Source: Capsicum annuum (lineage: Eukaryota > Streptophyta > Magnoliopsida > Solanales > Solanaceae). From it: a stretch of DNA of 64,000 nucleotides. Positions 33,131 to 44,241 of this stretch are shown here, piece after piece. The number at the start of each line of letters is the position of its first letter. Positions within the stretch are counted from its first letter, which is position 1. Made by a program: the position numbers and the translations under genes. The notes below the pieces were generated by a model, which saw only the letters and a program-made list of their open reading frames with translations, ran no database searches and was not told the origin of the DNA. The stretch is from contig NW_025892538.1 in NCBI RefSeq assembly GCF_002878395.1, positions 158,149 to 222,148 of the forward strand, written 5' to 3'.

Positions 33131-33309
33131 ATGCTAAGACTGTGACCTTAGCTATGTAGGTGTACCAAGGATATCTTGAAAAGGTATGACTAATTTGGGT
33201 CTAAAGGGAGTTATATCTTCTCTACATGCTTACCGCATGGTATAAAGAGAGTGTTTGTCTTATTTGGCTTACATTCATGATAGTAGTGTTGCTTCACCTC
33301 CTTCTATGG

Positions 33310-34150
33310 ATTTTATTTAGGTTGTTCATGAGTTCATGGATGTGTTTTCTATGGATTTTCCTGGTATGCCTCCAGATCATGATATTGAGTTTGCCATTAA
33401 TGTGGAGTTGGGTACTAAGCCCATTTCAATTTTTCCCAATAATATGGCTCTAACTGACTTGAAAGAATTAAAAGAGCGATGATAATATTTGTTGAGTAAG
33501 GGATTAATTAGACCTAGTGTATCTCCTTGGGGTTCTCCTCTCTTGTTCGTGAAGAAAGGAGATGCTTCTATGCGTATGTGTATTGACTGTCGATAATTGA
33601 ACAAAAATAATGGCTAAGAAAAAGTATTTTCTTTCTTGCATTGATGAATTATTTGACCAGCTTTAGGGTGCTTCCACAATATCCGAGTATAACCGGTTAA
33701 AGATTAGAGCTTCAGATGTTCCAAAGATGGCTTTTCAGACTCAATACGGTTATTATGAGTTTTTGATCATGTCTTTTGGGTTGACCAATTCTCCTACAGC
33801 ATTCATGGAGTTGATGAATCATGTATTTCAATGATACTTGTTTGTGATTGTATTTATACATGACATCTTGGTTTATTCCAAGAATGAGGTCAATCATGTA
33901 AGACATTTGAGAACAGTACTTCAGAGATTATGTGATGAGAAGTTGTATGACAAGTTCTCCAATTGCAATTTTTTTTAGAGTTTATCACTTTCTTGGGTCA
34001 TATGGTGACTAAGGATAGCATTATAATTAATTTAGCCAATATAGAAGCAATTCGTGATTAGGCTAAACCTACTTCTCCTTCTGAGATTCAGAGCTTCTTT
34101 AGTTTAACAGGTTATTATCGATATTTTGTTAAGGTTTTCTCATCAATTCC
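33310..34150 (+). pseudogene. Reverse transcriptase, decayed (element D)
   Basis: In order I read [38 protein letters not shown], a R(M)CIDCR.LN segment, the catalytic block FIHDILVYS (33853-33879), and FLGHMVTKDSI followed by GYYRYFVK. Relatives have FIDDILVYS, so the first of the two catalytic aspartates is now His. With stops and frameshifts this RT cannot be active. Intact, it would copy the element RNA into DNA. Confidence 0.85.
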
Positions 34151-34183
34151 AACTTCCATGACCAAGTTGACTCAAAAAAGATT

Positions 34184-34489
34184 GTGTTTCAATGGTCGGA
34201 TGCTTGTGAGAAGAGCTTACAAAAGTTCAAGGAGTTGTTGACTACAACTCCTATATTGACTTTGGCCAAGGAAGATGTGGGTTTTATCATGTTTAGTGAT
34301 GCTTTTAGTATGGGTTTGGGTGCAATATTGATGCAGGAAGGTAAGGAGATTGCTTATGATTTTCATTAGTTAAAGCCTCATAAGAAGAATTACCCTACCC
34401 ATGATTTAGAGTTGGTAGCCATAGTGTTTGCATTGAAATTGTGGCGACATTATGGAGTTCATTGTGAGTTTTCCTTGGATCATCATAGC
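34184..34489 (+). pseudogene. RNase H, N-terminal part (element D)
   Basis: A 61-codon open stretch reads FQWSDACEKSLQKFKELLTT, PILTLAKE, FIMFSDAFSMGLGAILMQ. Relatives have F.WSDACE.SFQELK..LT.APVL and YCDASRVGLGCVLMQ; the catalytic Asp is present in SDA. The sequence continues to [17 protein letters not shown] and HH at 34480, where the hAT element interrupts it. Confidence 0.85.
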
Positions 34490-35812
34490 TAGGGGTGGAA
34501 AATGGGCAGTTTGGGCTAAATTTAGGTAGGTCAAAATAGGCTAAAGCAACAAATAGGTCATTGTCCAATTCGCGCAAAATATAGATGGGCTAAGATGGGT
34601 TGGGCTTAGATAGGCTAAGCAGTGGGTTATAGCCCAACCCGCCCAACTTAACCCATCATTGAACCATATACCATTCTAGTAGAAACTTAGATTGGAATGA
34701 TATTTTTAATTTCCTTTTATATTTATATATTGTTATTATTATTGTTTTTAAGTAAAACTAAAATATGAAAACTAGAAAAATATAATCAAAACATATATAT
34801 ATATATATAACACAAAACAATGATAACGAATAAGATAAGAGAGGTGGAAAAAGAAAAAAGATATTTTTTTATAAAATAAATTTTAAAGATTTAAATTTTT
34901 TGGGGGGGGAGGGGGGATGGATAAGGCTATGTGATAAGCAAAGAAAAAAGTTTTGAAATTTTTCTATAATGTAAATTAAAAAAAATCATTTTTAGGAGGG
35001 GGAATAGGGGTGGGTCGGGTAGGGAGGGGGAGGTCTATGAAAAAGTTTATTTTTTTTATAAAAAAGTAGAATTTAATAAAAAATTATTTTTTTATGGAGT
35101 GAGGGTAGGGTTTCATGTTTAGGGAGGTAGGGAGATGGTGTAAGAATTTATTTTTTATTAATATCTTTTTTATTTTATTTTATTTTTGGGGGGCCGGGGG
35201 GGACGAGGGTAGGGTTGGTTGGGGTAAACAAAAGACTGATTTCTTAAAAATAAAGAAGTTTTTATGGGGAGGGAAGGGGGATGGTAAGGGTCGTTGTAGG
35301 GAGGTTGTGGTCGGGGTAGCGCGATAGAGTAAGCAAAAAATTATTTTTTCAAAAATATAAATTAAAGAAATATTTTTTTGGAGGGAGGGGGCTAGGGTTG
35401 GTTGGGGTAGGGGAGGGGTGGTAAAAATTGACATTTTAAAATAAATAAATTTTAAAAAATATTTTTTAAAAATTTTGTGGGGTTGGGGTAGAGGGATGGT
35501 GTAAGAAAAAAATTGATTTTCTTCATTCAAAAATATATTTATTACTACAATTATTTCAAGAAGAAAAACGAATATAATTGAAGCGACAAAAAAAATTAAA
35601 AATATTAAAAATGAAATTATAAATACTAGGATTAAACATCTATATGGGTCAAAGTTGGGAAACATCATGAGCCCATTTGGGTTGATGATTTATGATAGGT
35701 TCACTTGGACTAGCCCAAATCAGCCCTTCTTCAAAATCACTCTAGCCCAACCCACTAAAACATGAACGGGTTGGGCGGGTTAAATGGGTTTGGACTAGTT
35801 TTGCCACCCCTA
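34490..35812. mobile_element. hAT-type non-autonomous DNA transposon (1.32 kb)
   Basis: Termini are TAGGGGTGG (34490-34498) and CCACCCCTA (35804-35812), the hAT-type inverted ends (CA/TAGGGGTGGCAAA). The 8-bp flanks ATCATAGC (34482-34489) and GTCATAGC (35813-35820) differ at one base, fitting the 8-bp hAT target duplication. It interrupts the RNase H HHSL motif of element D. Subterminal copies of GGGTTGGGC and GCCCAACCC occur at both ends. The interior has no transposase; it is a G-tract/T-tract array. A 162-codon minus-strand frame is a low-complexity by-product. Confidence 0.9.
34895..35500. repeat. G-tract / AT-tract array inside the hAT element
   Basis: Seven degenerate units of about 80-115 bp each join an A/T-rich tract (AAAAATTATTTTTT-like) to clustered runs of three to eight G; the G clusters begin near 34902, 34995, 35101, 35188, 35266, 35380 and 35478. 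All G runs are on the plus strand. Several clusters have four or more G-runs within 30 bases, compatible with G-quadruplex folding. Confidence 0.85.
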
Positions 35813-35960
35813 GTCATAGCCTTCAGTACCTCTTCAACCAGAAAGATCTTAATATGAAACAGTGAAGTTGGCTTGAGTTTCTTAAGGATTATGAATTCAC
35901 TATCATCCGAGTAAGGCTAAAGTGGTTGCAAATTCCTTGAGCCGCAAGTTGACTATAATG
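35813..35960 (+). pseudogene. RNase H, C-terminal part (element D)
   Basis: Coding resumes as HSLQYLFNQKDLNMKQ, then WLEFLKDYEFTII, matching the family's HKSLKYIFTQ.DLNLRQRRWLELLKDYD. The final ADALSR motif is lost. Confidence 0.8.
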
Positions 35961-36224
35961 GGAGTTTAGCTTATCTATTGCTCAGTAGCGGCCATTAAAC
36001 TTAGAGTTTCAGTCTTTAGCTAATAAGATGGTTAGGATTGACATTTTGACATCCAAATGTGTGTTAGCCTTTTTGCTGCTAGATTTTCCTTGATGGAGTA
36101 GATTCGAGCACACTAATTTAATGATGAGAGTTTGAAAGTGATTCGAGATAAGGTGTTGAGTGGCAAGGCTAAGGCATCATTCTTGATTCTAATGGTGTTT
36201 TGAGGATTGGTGGCTGAGTTTGTG

Positions 36225-37240
36225 TGCTGAGAGTTGGTGGATGGATGATATTGATTCTGGAGAAGGTGCATTGTTCCAAATATTCTATTCATACACAGGT
36301 GACCAAAATGTATCATAATTTAAAGCGGCATTACTGGAAGGGTGGTATGAAGAAGGATGTGACATACTTTGTAGCTCATTGCATATATTGTTAGCAGGTA
36401 AAGGTCGAGCATTTGAGATCAAGTGGTTTTCTTCAGAGATTACCCATTCCTAAGTGGGAGTAGGATCGAATCACTATGGATTTTATGAGTGAGTTACCTC
36501 GTACTTCTCATGGTTCTAACAGCATTTTGGTTAGTATTGATCGATTGACTAAATTTTATCATTTCATCCCTATTCAAATTTTCTTAAGTTCTGAGAGGTT
36601 ATCTCGCATCTAAGTTTATGTGGTAGTTTGTCTTCATAAGGTACCCATGTCTACTATTTAAGACAGAGGTTGTCTTCATAAGGTACCCATGTCTACTATT
36701 TAAGACAGAGGCTCAGTATTCACTTTTAGCTTCTAGAAGACGTTTTAGGAGGAGTTGACTACTCATGTTGACCTTAGCAGAGTTTTCACCCCTAGACCGA
36801 CAGTTAGTCAGAGCGAAATATTCAGGATTTAAAGGACATACTTCATGAGTGTGTTATGGACTTCGAAGGTTAGAAGAAGAAGCATTTAGCCTTAGTGGAG
36901 TTGATTTATAATATTAGATACTATTAGAGTATTGATATGGCACCTTTCAAGGCATCATATAGTAGTTGTTGTCGATCTCTAATTGGTTGTTTTGAGCTTT
37001 CAAGTTTAGTCCCCATAGTACCGACTTGCTTTACGAGTCTTTGGACATAGTTTGAGTGATTAAGGATAGGCTTCGAGCAGTCCAAGTAGGGAAAAAAGTT
37101 ATGCTGACCGCAAGATTTGTGCTTTAAAACTTGGGATTTGTGATCGAGTTTTTCTTTAAGTGCCATCCATAAAGGGCACGATGACATTTGGAAAGAGGGG
37201 AAAGCTTACAGGTACATTTGATCTTTTGAGTCACTTTATA
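36225..37240 (+). pseudogene. Integrase, decayed (element D)
   Basis: The zinc-binding part reads LEKVHCSKYSIHTQVTKMYH, LKRHYWKGGMKKDV and HCIYC.QVKVEH. The core has RITMDFMSELPRTS (first Asp, near 36478), a duplicated LHKVPMSTI.DRG block (second Asp) and SQSE (third, Glu). Later parts, APFKASYSSCCRSLIG, are weaker. The 42-bp duplication at 36628-36711 lies between the first and second catalytic residues and would by itself disrupt the fold. Confidence 0.85.
36628..36711. repeat. 42-bp exact tandem duplication in integrase
   Basis: TTGTCTTCATAAGGTACCCA and on to GACAGAGG occurs at 36628-36669 and 36670-36711 without differences. It encodes LHKVPMSTI.DRG twice in frame. Element E has a diverged duplication at the same site (about 52287-52365). 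Confidence 0.95.
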
Positions 37241-37329
37241 CAGTCAGGATGTTGCTTATTAGTTTGACCTAAATCTGAACTTTTTAGCTATTTACCCTAT
37301 CTTTCATGTATCTATGCTTTAGTGCTATA

Positions 37330-37545
37330 TCTTAGATAAGTCTCACTTTCTTCGTTAGGACTTAATTCGGTTGTATGAGAGCTTGACTACTATTAAGGAT
37401 CCAGTTTCTATTTTAGCCATAGATGTAGACGATTGTGCTCTAAAGATATTCTTTTGGTTAAGGTTCAGTGGAGACACCATTCCATCGAGGAGGTTACTTG
37501 GGAGGTTGATTCTAACATGCATAGTAGTTACCCCCAGCTCTTTAC
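37330..37545 (+). pseudogene. Chromodomain at pol end (element D)
   Basis: Reads VSILAIDVD, LVKVQWRHHSIEEVTWEVDS and MHSSYPQL across one frameshift, matching the chromodomain tail of the chromovirus lineage. The coding tail ends about 60 bases before the 3' LTR. Confidence 0.8.
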
Positions 37546-38102
37546 CGATACAGGCACTTTCTTTACCTTTTAGTTTGAGGACAAACTAGAGTCTTAGTGG
37601 TGGATATTGTAATGACCTAATTTATGAAATTTTACTTTTTATGTGAGTTGACTACTTTTCCCTTCCCCATAGTTGGTATATGTTAATTTTGGGGTTTGGG
37701 GATAGTTGGAATTATGATTCTCAATATCTTTGGAAGGGTTTTGGGAGAGTTTGAGGGTTTTAGAGGCTTTAAAAGTCCTATAGTTGACTTCAGTTAACAA
37801 TTGATGTTCTCGGTATTGGATAGCGATGTGGACCATTTTATTAGATCTAGAATGTCAATTTTAGGTTAGTAGCAGGGTTAGTTTGGCTCAAAAACCCTTC
37901 ATTTGCTTTTTGACCCTCCATTTGGAAATTTGTACAAATAAGTTTTTAGGGGTTCCAGGGGTTAATTCACTAAAAATTACCTTTTTTGCCAAATCTGATG
38001 TTGTTATTAAGTCTGACACATCAAAAATAGCTTAATAGCATAGTTTGTTTTCATTTACAAGATTTTGAACGAATTCTAAGGGGTCGAACAACAACTTTAC
38101 AA

Positions 38103-38295
38103 CTTAGCTGACATCTGGTCCAACCGCTTAAGCGACCGAAGACCACATTAGTAATAAGCGCTTTAGTGTCCTAGCTTCACTTAAGCAATAGCTGCTTTAG
38201 TGGCCAAGATTTTCTTAAGTGGTATTCGCCTTAGCCGTTTAGCATCGCTTTAGCGATAGCCATTTTAGCGATCATTTAGCTTCTAAAGCGGTCAT

Positions 38296-38298
<3 letters not shown>
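38103..38298. repeat. CTTAAG/CTTTAG array (element D 3' LTR)
   Basis: CCGCTTAAGCG, TCACTTAAGCAA and TTTCTTAAGTGG alternate with GCGCTTTAG, CTGCTTTAG and ATCGCTTTAGCGAT (a near-palindrome). The array runs straight into the (AT)n run. Confidence 0.85.

Positions 38299-38339
<41 letters not shown>
38299..38339. repeat. (AT)n microsatellite at the promoter position
   Basis: About twenty AT units replace the short TATATATATACC found at the same place in the 5' LTR (26972), so the presumed TATA element has expanded into a microsatellite. Confidence 0.95.
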
Positions 38340-38341
<2 letters not shown>

Positions 38342-38667
38342 TTTTTGTAATTTTTCACCATTTTGGGACCTTGTAGCTTTGGGTTTGGATAATATTTAGG
38401 GTTTTCATCACCATTTGAGCTTGGGTAAACTCTGAAACCTTATTTTCGTTACTTTAAATTGATTATAACATCAAAAACACTCTTTAATTATGATTTCCAT
38501 ATGAGATTTTGAGGATTTTACCAATAAAGCTTAAGAATTGTTTTTCTTTGATTTAGACCTTGTTTTTAAGTCATTTTTGCATGGATTTTGAACCGTGGAC
38601 TCCTATAACCTTGGGGAACTTGTTTCTAAACTAAAATTTGGTTTTAACACTTTTATTTTCGAATCTA

Positions 38668-38916
38668 CTCCCTCTGTTTCAAAAAGAATAACCTGCTTAC
38701 CTTTTTAATCCGTTGCAAAAAGAATGACCCCGTTCCTTTTTTGGTAATACTTTAATTTCAACATTCCACATGGCATGTTTAGGACCACAAGATTAAAGGA
38801 AATTTTGGTACATTGGACACAACTTTAATTTAAGGTTACAAGATTCAAATGTCTTCTTTATTTTCTTAAACTTTGTGTCAAGTCAAATTAAGTCATTCTT
38901 TTTTAAAAGGAGGGAG
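38668..38916. mobile_element. Stowaway-type MITE (249 bp)
   Basis: Ends CTCCCTCTGTTTCAAAAAGA and (inverted) CTCCCTCCTTTTAAAAAAGA are the Tc1/mariner Stowaway inverted repeats, with TA on the left (38666-38667) and a mutated AA on the right. It splits TTTTATTTTCGAA...ACATTTTGGACC-type LTR sequence that is continuous at 27293 in the 5' LTR, so it inserted after element D. Confidence 0.85.
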
Positions 38917-40489
38917 AATTTTCGATTGGACGTAAATAAGGTCAATAGGTGTATAATTAGTTTTTTTAATGCGAAGATATTGTATTTGTATGTTTTAGTT
39001 GATTTGAAGGCTGTTCGAAACAGAAAGGCTCCTTGTTGAAGGATTTTAGGCTTGGATTTCAACGTTTCAAGGTTATAGCTTAACTTTCTTCAAACTGGTC
39101 TAGGTAATTTATAAATAAGTAAAGCATGTTGTAGGTTGGGGAAAATATCTAGGAGAATTTTTTTTTGAGATATTCTATATTGTGTGACGTCTATGTAGGG
39201 GTTTATATTCTTGTCGTTGTTGATTTATGATATTATATATCATTTTTTGTCTATGTGGGGGCTTTATTTGACATCATTGGCCTAATCTGTACATTTAAAT
39301 GCCTTCATTCCTAATGTGATAATATGCAAAAGCTTGGATAGATAATATCAACCTAATTGAGCATTGTTTGCTTTATCATGAAAAAACGCCTCGTTTATGG
39401 GTTGATATGATATTAATGATGTCTTACATACATATATATATTTATTCTAATGGTGCTAAACCAGAACTGATATCATAAAATGTTGACATAGTGAATGATT
39501 TCAAAGCGCACTTATACACGTATTGAATGGATTTGTTATATTTCTACTTATTTTATTTGAGAATTATATCTTCATTCATGCATACACATTCATGAGATAT
39601 TGATACCATTGAGGAACATTGTTTCGAAAAAATGAGATATTTTCATGAAAACCTTGATCTGTGACCACAAGCCAAAGAGGTGTGTAAAGATTCTGAGATA
39701 GTATATGGGTTATGAACCCCTCATGGGTCCTATTTGGGGAGCAGTGAGGTCCGATTGGTGTCTACAGAAAGTCATGCAATGATTTTCAACCTATACACTT
39801 CATCATTCATTGCATTGCATTTGTATCTGAATTTCATGTGTTTCTTATATGTGTTACCTGATGTGTTGTTAGATTCTATGTACTTTCATGAATGCCTACT
39901 TCTATTTGATTTCGTGTATATATTAGAATTGTTAGTGGACATGGTGTGAGCTACCATTTTGGAACTATTCAATTTGCTGGTGACATGCTCATAGTATTTC
40001 TTGACTTGGATTTTTCTACTTTGCTGAGTCTACCTATGATACCTATTGAGTACAATTGGATCATACTCATCTATACAGTGCCCCTTTGAAGTAGATCCTA
40101 GCTCAAGTACTAGTCGCAGCAATTGAGTTTGGGTGGTGATTATTAGATTTTTGGGGTATAGGTTCACTCCATGGTTTGGGAAGAATCTAGATCTCCTCTA
40201 TCTAGTTGTCTTTATTTATATTTTAGGAGACAAACCATGTAGTATTCAGGATTTTGAGTTATATTAGATGTTCTTACATGTATGACACTACTTCTTGGAT
40301 TTTATGGCATTTTTTCAGAATTTCACTATAATGTGTATGGTGTTGACTTTACTTCACTTTTTAAGTCTCATTTTATCCTTCTTTAATTATTATTTCAATT
40401 TGTTTTCCTTCTTGGGTAACTGGCTTACCTACCGAGTCTGAATCTCGTTAGTTGCCATATGACCTCAACTTATGGGTCATGACACAGTT

Positions 40490-41003
40490 ATATGAGAGAG
40501 CACGAGAGAGAAGATCATTAGGTGAAAGTGATGTGAATTAAATTGTTTATTGTCATGTTATCTTCTTTGATTTTATGTGGTGTTGTATGATCTAATCCTG
40601 ATCGACTGATGATACCTACAAGTATTTGTGGTTGTACAGATACAACTCTTACTATCCTTTTTGGGGGGTGTTTCGTTGCAGGATCAGTTAAGGTTTCTTA
40701 TATAAAGCGGTGATTATTCATCAGCAGCTTCCACTTATCCTATTCCTACAGTGAGAGTTGTGTCTTTTCTTTGTCCTTTATCGTATTAGAAGCTCTTGTA
40801 TATATCTAGACTAGGTCCTCGAAGAAATGTTTTTCTTCTACTACATCTTTATTAAGATTGTAATATTTTTTATAAGTAATTCAATGATACATTAAATTGG
40901 TTTATTAATGACTTTCGCATATTAAATAAATGGATGGTAAGGGTTCTTCAATCTAGTTAGAATAGAGTATGCGTACATACGATACTCCTAGTTGGGTCCT
41001 GAC
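40490..41003 (+). mobile_element. LTR fragment, right part, ending GGGTCCTGACA
   Basis: It continues past element D to a typical gypsy LTR end (TAGTTGGGTCCTGACA, 40988-41003). ATGATACCTACAAGTATTTGTGG (about 40609) matches the ATGATACCTACTAAGTACAAGTGG block of the element C and D LTRs. No PBS follows, so it is a 3' or solo LTR. Confidence 0.5.
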
Positions 41004-41225
41004 AAAGTCTTCTAACCTCTTCCCTCCTCAGACTATTTTATAGTGTAATATTAAGGTTATTATCAGTTTAGAGAGACCACTAAGTCATTCAAACTAAAGT
41101 GGGTGCTACACACGCTATCAAAAAAGTGGTCGATTTTCATTAAGGTTAATTTATTTTCTAAATTCATTGAATTTTCCTAAAATTCTCCAACTTTATACTT
41201 CATGATTATTGACCAAATTTTTAAT
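41004..41225. other. Unassigned DNA between LTR fragments
   Basis: No gene or terminus is seen. It ends where LTR sequence of element E begins. Confidence 0.4.
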
Positions 41226-41716
41226 CACTTAAAATTGTGAGTTTTTATTTTTATGTATTTTTATCATTTTGCCCTTTTTCGTAGTTGCTATATCTTATTT
41301 TTGGAGTTTGAGGATGGTTGACATGGTTCCCGATGCAATTGAGAATGTTTATCATGACTTTATGGTTTTTAGAAGTTTGATAAGCCATATAATTAAATTC
41401 GATCAACATTCATTATTCTGAGTATCAGATGGCAATTTGAACTGCGCCAGCAGATCCAAATGTCTAATTTTGATTCGTAGCGGGGTTGGTTTGATTTCAA
41501 CACCTTTATATCTCATTTTGACCCTTCATTAGTAAAAAGGGATTCTAGGGGTTAATTTATTAAAAATAATCTTTTTTCAAAAATCCAACATCTCCATTGA
41601 GTTTGAAATGTCAAAAACAACCTAGTAGCATAGTTCGTTTGCATTCACGGGATCCCAAGGGTCCGATAGGAAATGTGGCATTTTAGCCAAGTTGTTGATT
41701 GTGCTGCTATTTAGTG

Positions 41717-41905
41717 CAGCCGCTTAAGTAGTACATACTTTGGCGGCCATACATTGCTCAAGTAATAGCCGTTTTAGCAGCCATGTACCACTTAAGTGAT
41801 GGCAGGTCTAAGTAGCTTGGCCGTTTCAGCGACCTTTTAGCCACTTAAGCGGTGGCCGCCTAATGGGTCAATTAGCCACTTAAACGGTCATTGCTTAAAT
41901 GGTAC
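41717..41905. repeat. CTTAAG array (element E 5' LTR)
   Basis: CCGCTTAAGTAG, CCACTTAAGTGATGG, CCACTTAAGCGGTGG and CCACTTAAACGG, with intervening GCCGTTTTAGCAGCC, repeat about every 30-40 bases. Confidence 0.85.
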
Positions 41906-42808
41906 ATACACTTGTTATTACATTTTTCTCCATTTTAAGACCTCTTAGCTTCGGGTTTTGGCAATTTTTGAGGGTATCTTCACCATTTGAGCTTGGGTAA
42001 GCTCCACAACCTTATTCACGTTAATTTTTCATTGAATATTTCATCAAAAAATATTTTAAATAATGATTTCAAAATAGGAATTTTGGGTTTTTATTGGTAA
42101 AGTAGAAAAAGGATTTTTCGTTGATATGGACCTCGTTTTTAATCTATTTTCACATTGGTTTTATCCTAGACTCCTATAACCCCGGGGAATGTATTTTTAA
42201 AATAAAATTATGGTTTTACTTACCCCTTTCATTTTCAAACTAATTTTTTGAACCCATTTTGGACTGAACCCAAATATGGGCAATATTGGTATTGTTAGCC
42301 TTCTTTTAATGTGTAGATCGCATATTTAAATGTTATAGTTGATTCTGAGGTCACTCATAAGGAGAAGGATATGTGATGGACCACTTTAGACCAAAATTTA
42401 GTCGTTTTAAGGTAGATTATGGATTAACTACTTTCAAATTGAGTTGGGTAGTTAATAAATAACTAAAGCATGTTATGGGTTGAGAAAGACAGTTATGGGG
42501 TTTATATTTTGAGATTAATTTTGTTGTTGTGAGCTTGTGTGGTTGCTAATATTCTGTTGTGGTTAGTTTCTGATATCTAATATTGTGTGTTGCCCATGTG
42601 GGGGATTTATTTCATATAATTGGCCTTATTTGTGAATTTAAATGTCTTTATTTAGGTAGATGCCCGTGAAAGGACTTATTTTGCTAACATAGGCCTTATT
42701 TGAACATTGATTGTTTTTATCATGATAGCAATACCCAAGTTGGGTGATGATATGATATTAATGATATTTTATATCATATTTATTCTGATTTTGTCTAATA
42801 AGAGTTAA

Positions 42809-43503
42809 TGTAATGCCCCGCAACCGGGTCCCGGAACGTCACATGGTGCTTAAGGCTACAAGTAGCCCCAAGCTAACCCTTTGATCCCTCTACTTCATAT
42901 ATTAGCTTACTTAGAGATAAAATGCACGAACTCAACACTGTGACATTATAAAATGAGAAATATGAATGAAATACTTGGTCTGAACAAACTACAACTCAAA
43001 GAAAATCTTGAAGTGCTGATAATATGACGACTAGTCTGACAAACCTCTACTACTCCAAACTAGAGAGCCATTGGGATAGGTCCCCAACTGACTCATACTC
43101 AACTGACAAGAATTAAATAGATACTAAATAAAACTGGAAGTCTGAGAATAACCGATCCCCGAAACATGAGGACTCACCACGGTTGATATGTAGATAGGAG
43201 TGCTCGAAAGGATCACTGGTGAGGCTGAGACTGAGCACCTAAAGCTACATTACGAGAATATATGGCACACAGACAAAATATGTGGGTCAGTACTTTGGGA
43301 ATATACTGAGCATATGGGGGAGTGTACAATTAAAATAATCAATATCATAAGCTTTTATAGAAAACTTGCATGGTGTAAATCATACTCACATAGCTTGAAA
43401 TAAATATATGCCACAAAACTCATAAATCATCATGCTTTTACTTAAAACCTCAAATTATCATGACACCTAAAATTATTAGGACCATAGCTTTCAAAACACT
43501 TAT
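42809..43503 (-). repeat. Element F 3' LTR, partial
   Basis: Matches 44507-45190 nearly base for base. On the minus strand it begins mid-LTR (CTATAAGTGTTTTGAAAGC) and ends CCCGGTTGCGGGGCATTACA. The U3 part, including the hairpin array, is deleted. Confidence 0.85.
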
Positions 43504-43533
43504 AGCTGAATCTTTGGTTAGATAGGGACTGAA

Positions 43534-44241
43534 TTAAGAAAAGGTAATACCTTCAGCTTGCTCTGAACTTATGAATAAGAGGTGTGGGTACTTGGATCGC
43601 ATATCTACTTCGGGTTCCCAAGTAGCACCCTCAACTGATTGGTTCCGCCATAAAACCTTGACCAATGGAACTTTTTTGTTCCTTAGTGTACGGACTTGGT
43701 AATCTAGGATCTCGACTGGAACCTCATCAAATGAAAGGTTATTCTGAACATCTAAGTTATCTGAAGGATCAATAACGATAGAATCACCAATATGCTTCCT
43801 AAGCATAGAAATATGGAAAATAGGATGAACAGCTGACAACTCTACAGGCAACTCAACTTCATATGCTACGTTCCCAACACGGCTGTGAATTCTGTAAGGG
43901 CTAACATAATGGGGACTAAGTTTTCCTTTCTTCCCAAACCTTTTCACCCTTTTCATGGGCAAAATTTTTAGATACACCAAATCATTAACTTCGAACTCAA
44001 GGTCTTTTCGTCTCACATCTGCATATGACTTTTGATAACTCTGAGTAGTCTTTAACCTTTCTGTAATCAACTTCACCTTCTCCATCGCCTCAAATACTGC
44101 ATCAGGTCCAACCAAAGTAGCGTCACCCACTTTGAACCAACCTATAGGTGATCTACATCTCCTACCATATAATGTCTCGAATGGTGCAATCTTGATACTA
44201 GCATGGTAACTATTGTTGTAAGCAAACTCTATCAATGGCAA
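43534..44241 (-). CDS. Integrase C-terminus + chromodomain (element F fragment)
   Basis: This is the only long clean coding stretch in the window: 235 codons from an internal Met to a stop. Residues 1-45 (FAYNNSYHASIKIAPFETLY, GRRCRSP) are the end of the integrase core. Residues 70-150 hold the C-terminal DNA-binding part (SYADVRRKDLEF, YLKILPMKRVKRFGKKGKLS, Y.I..RVGNVAYEVELP). HPIFHISMLRKHIGD follows, and residues 175-230 are the chromodomain (EVPVEILDYQVRTLRNKKVP, VKVLWRNQ, ATWEPEVDM). It is a remnant of pol, not a gene: the natural N-terminus is missing and a stop lies just upstream. Its intactness shows element F is recent. Confidence 0.8.
   Translation of the reverse strand: MPLIEFAYNNSYHASIKIAPFETLYGRRCRSPIGWFKVGDATLVGPDAVFEAMEKVKLITERLKTTQSYQKSYADVRRKDLEFEVNDLVYLKILPMKRVKRFGKKGKLSPHYVSPYRIHSRVGNVAYEVELPVELSAVHPIFHISMLRKHIGDSIVIDPSDNLDVQNNLSFDEVPVEILDYQVRTLRNKKVPLVKVLWRNQSVEGATWEPEVDMRSKYPHLLFISSEQAEGITFS

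Larger units (their letters stand above)
26668..40484 (+). mobile_element. Element D: complete but decayed chromovirus-type gypsy
   Basis: The 5' LTR (26668-28934) and 3' LTR (37608-40484) flank gag-protease-RT-RNase H-integrase-chromodomain in the Ty3/gypsy order. Target duplication CAGGT (26663-26667) and CAGTT (40485-40489) agree at four of five bases. The element holds three later insertions: a solo LTR at 29157-31298, a hAT element at 34490-35812 and a MITE at 38668-38916. Removing them leaves about 10.1 kb. All coding domains carry stops. Confidence 0.85.
37608..40484 (+). repeat. Element D 3' LTR (2.88 kb with MITE)
   Basis: It starts TGTAATGACC and ends TATGGGTCATGACA, followed by the target duplication CAGTT. 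It retains the U3 portion missing from the 5' LTR. It carries the CTTAAG-type array (38103-38298), an (AT)n run and the Stowaway-type MITE, neither of the last two being present in that form in the 5' LTR. Confidence 0.9.

Noticed and set aside
35180..35668. 162-codon open frame on the minus strand
   Set aside because: It lies wholly in the G-tract/T-tract array of the hAT element. The product is low-complexity (runs of Phe, Ile, Pro, Leu) and is explained by base composition.
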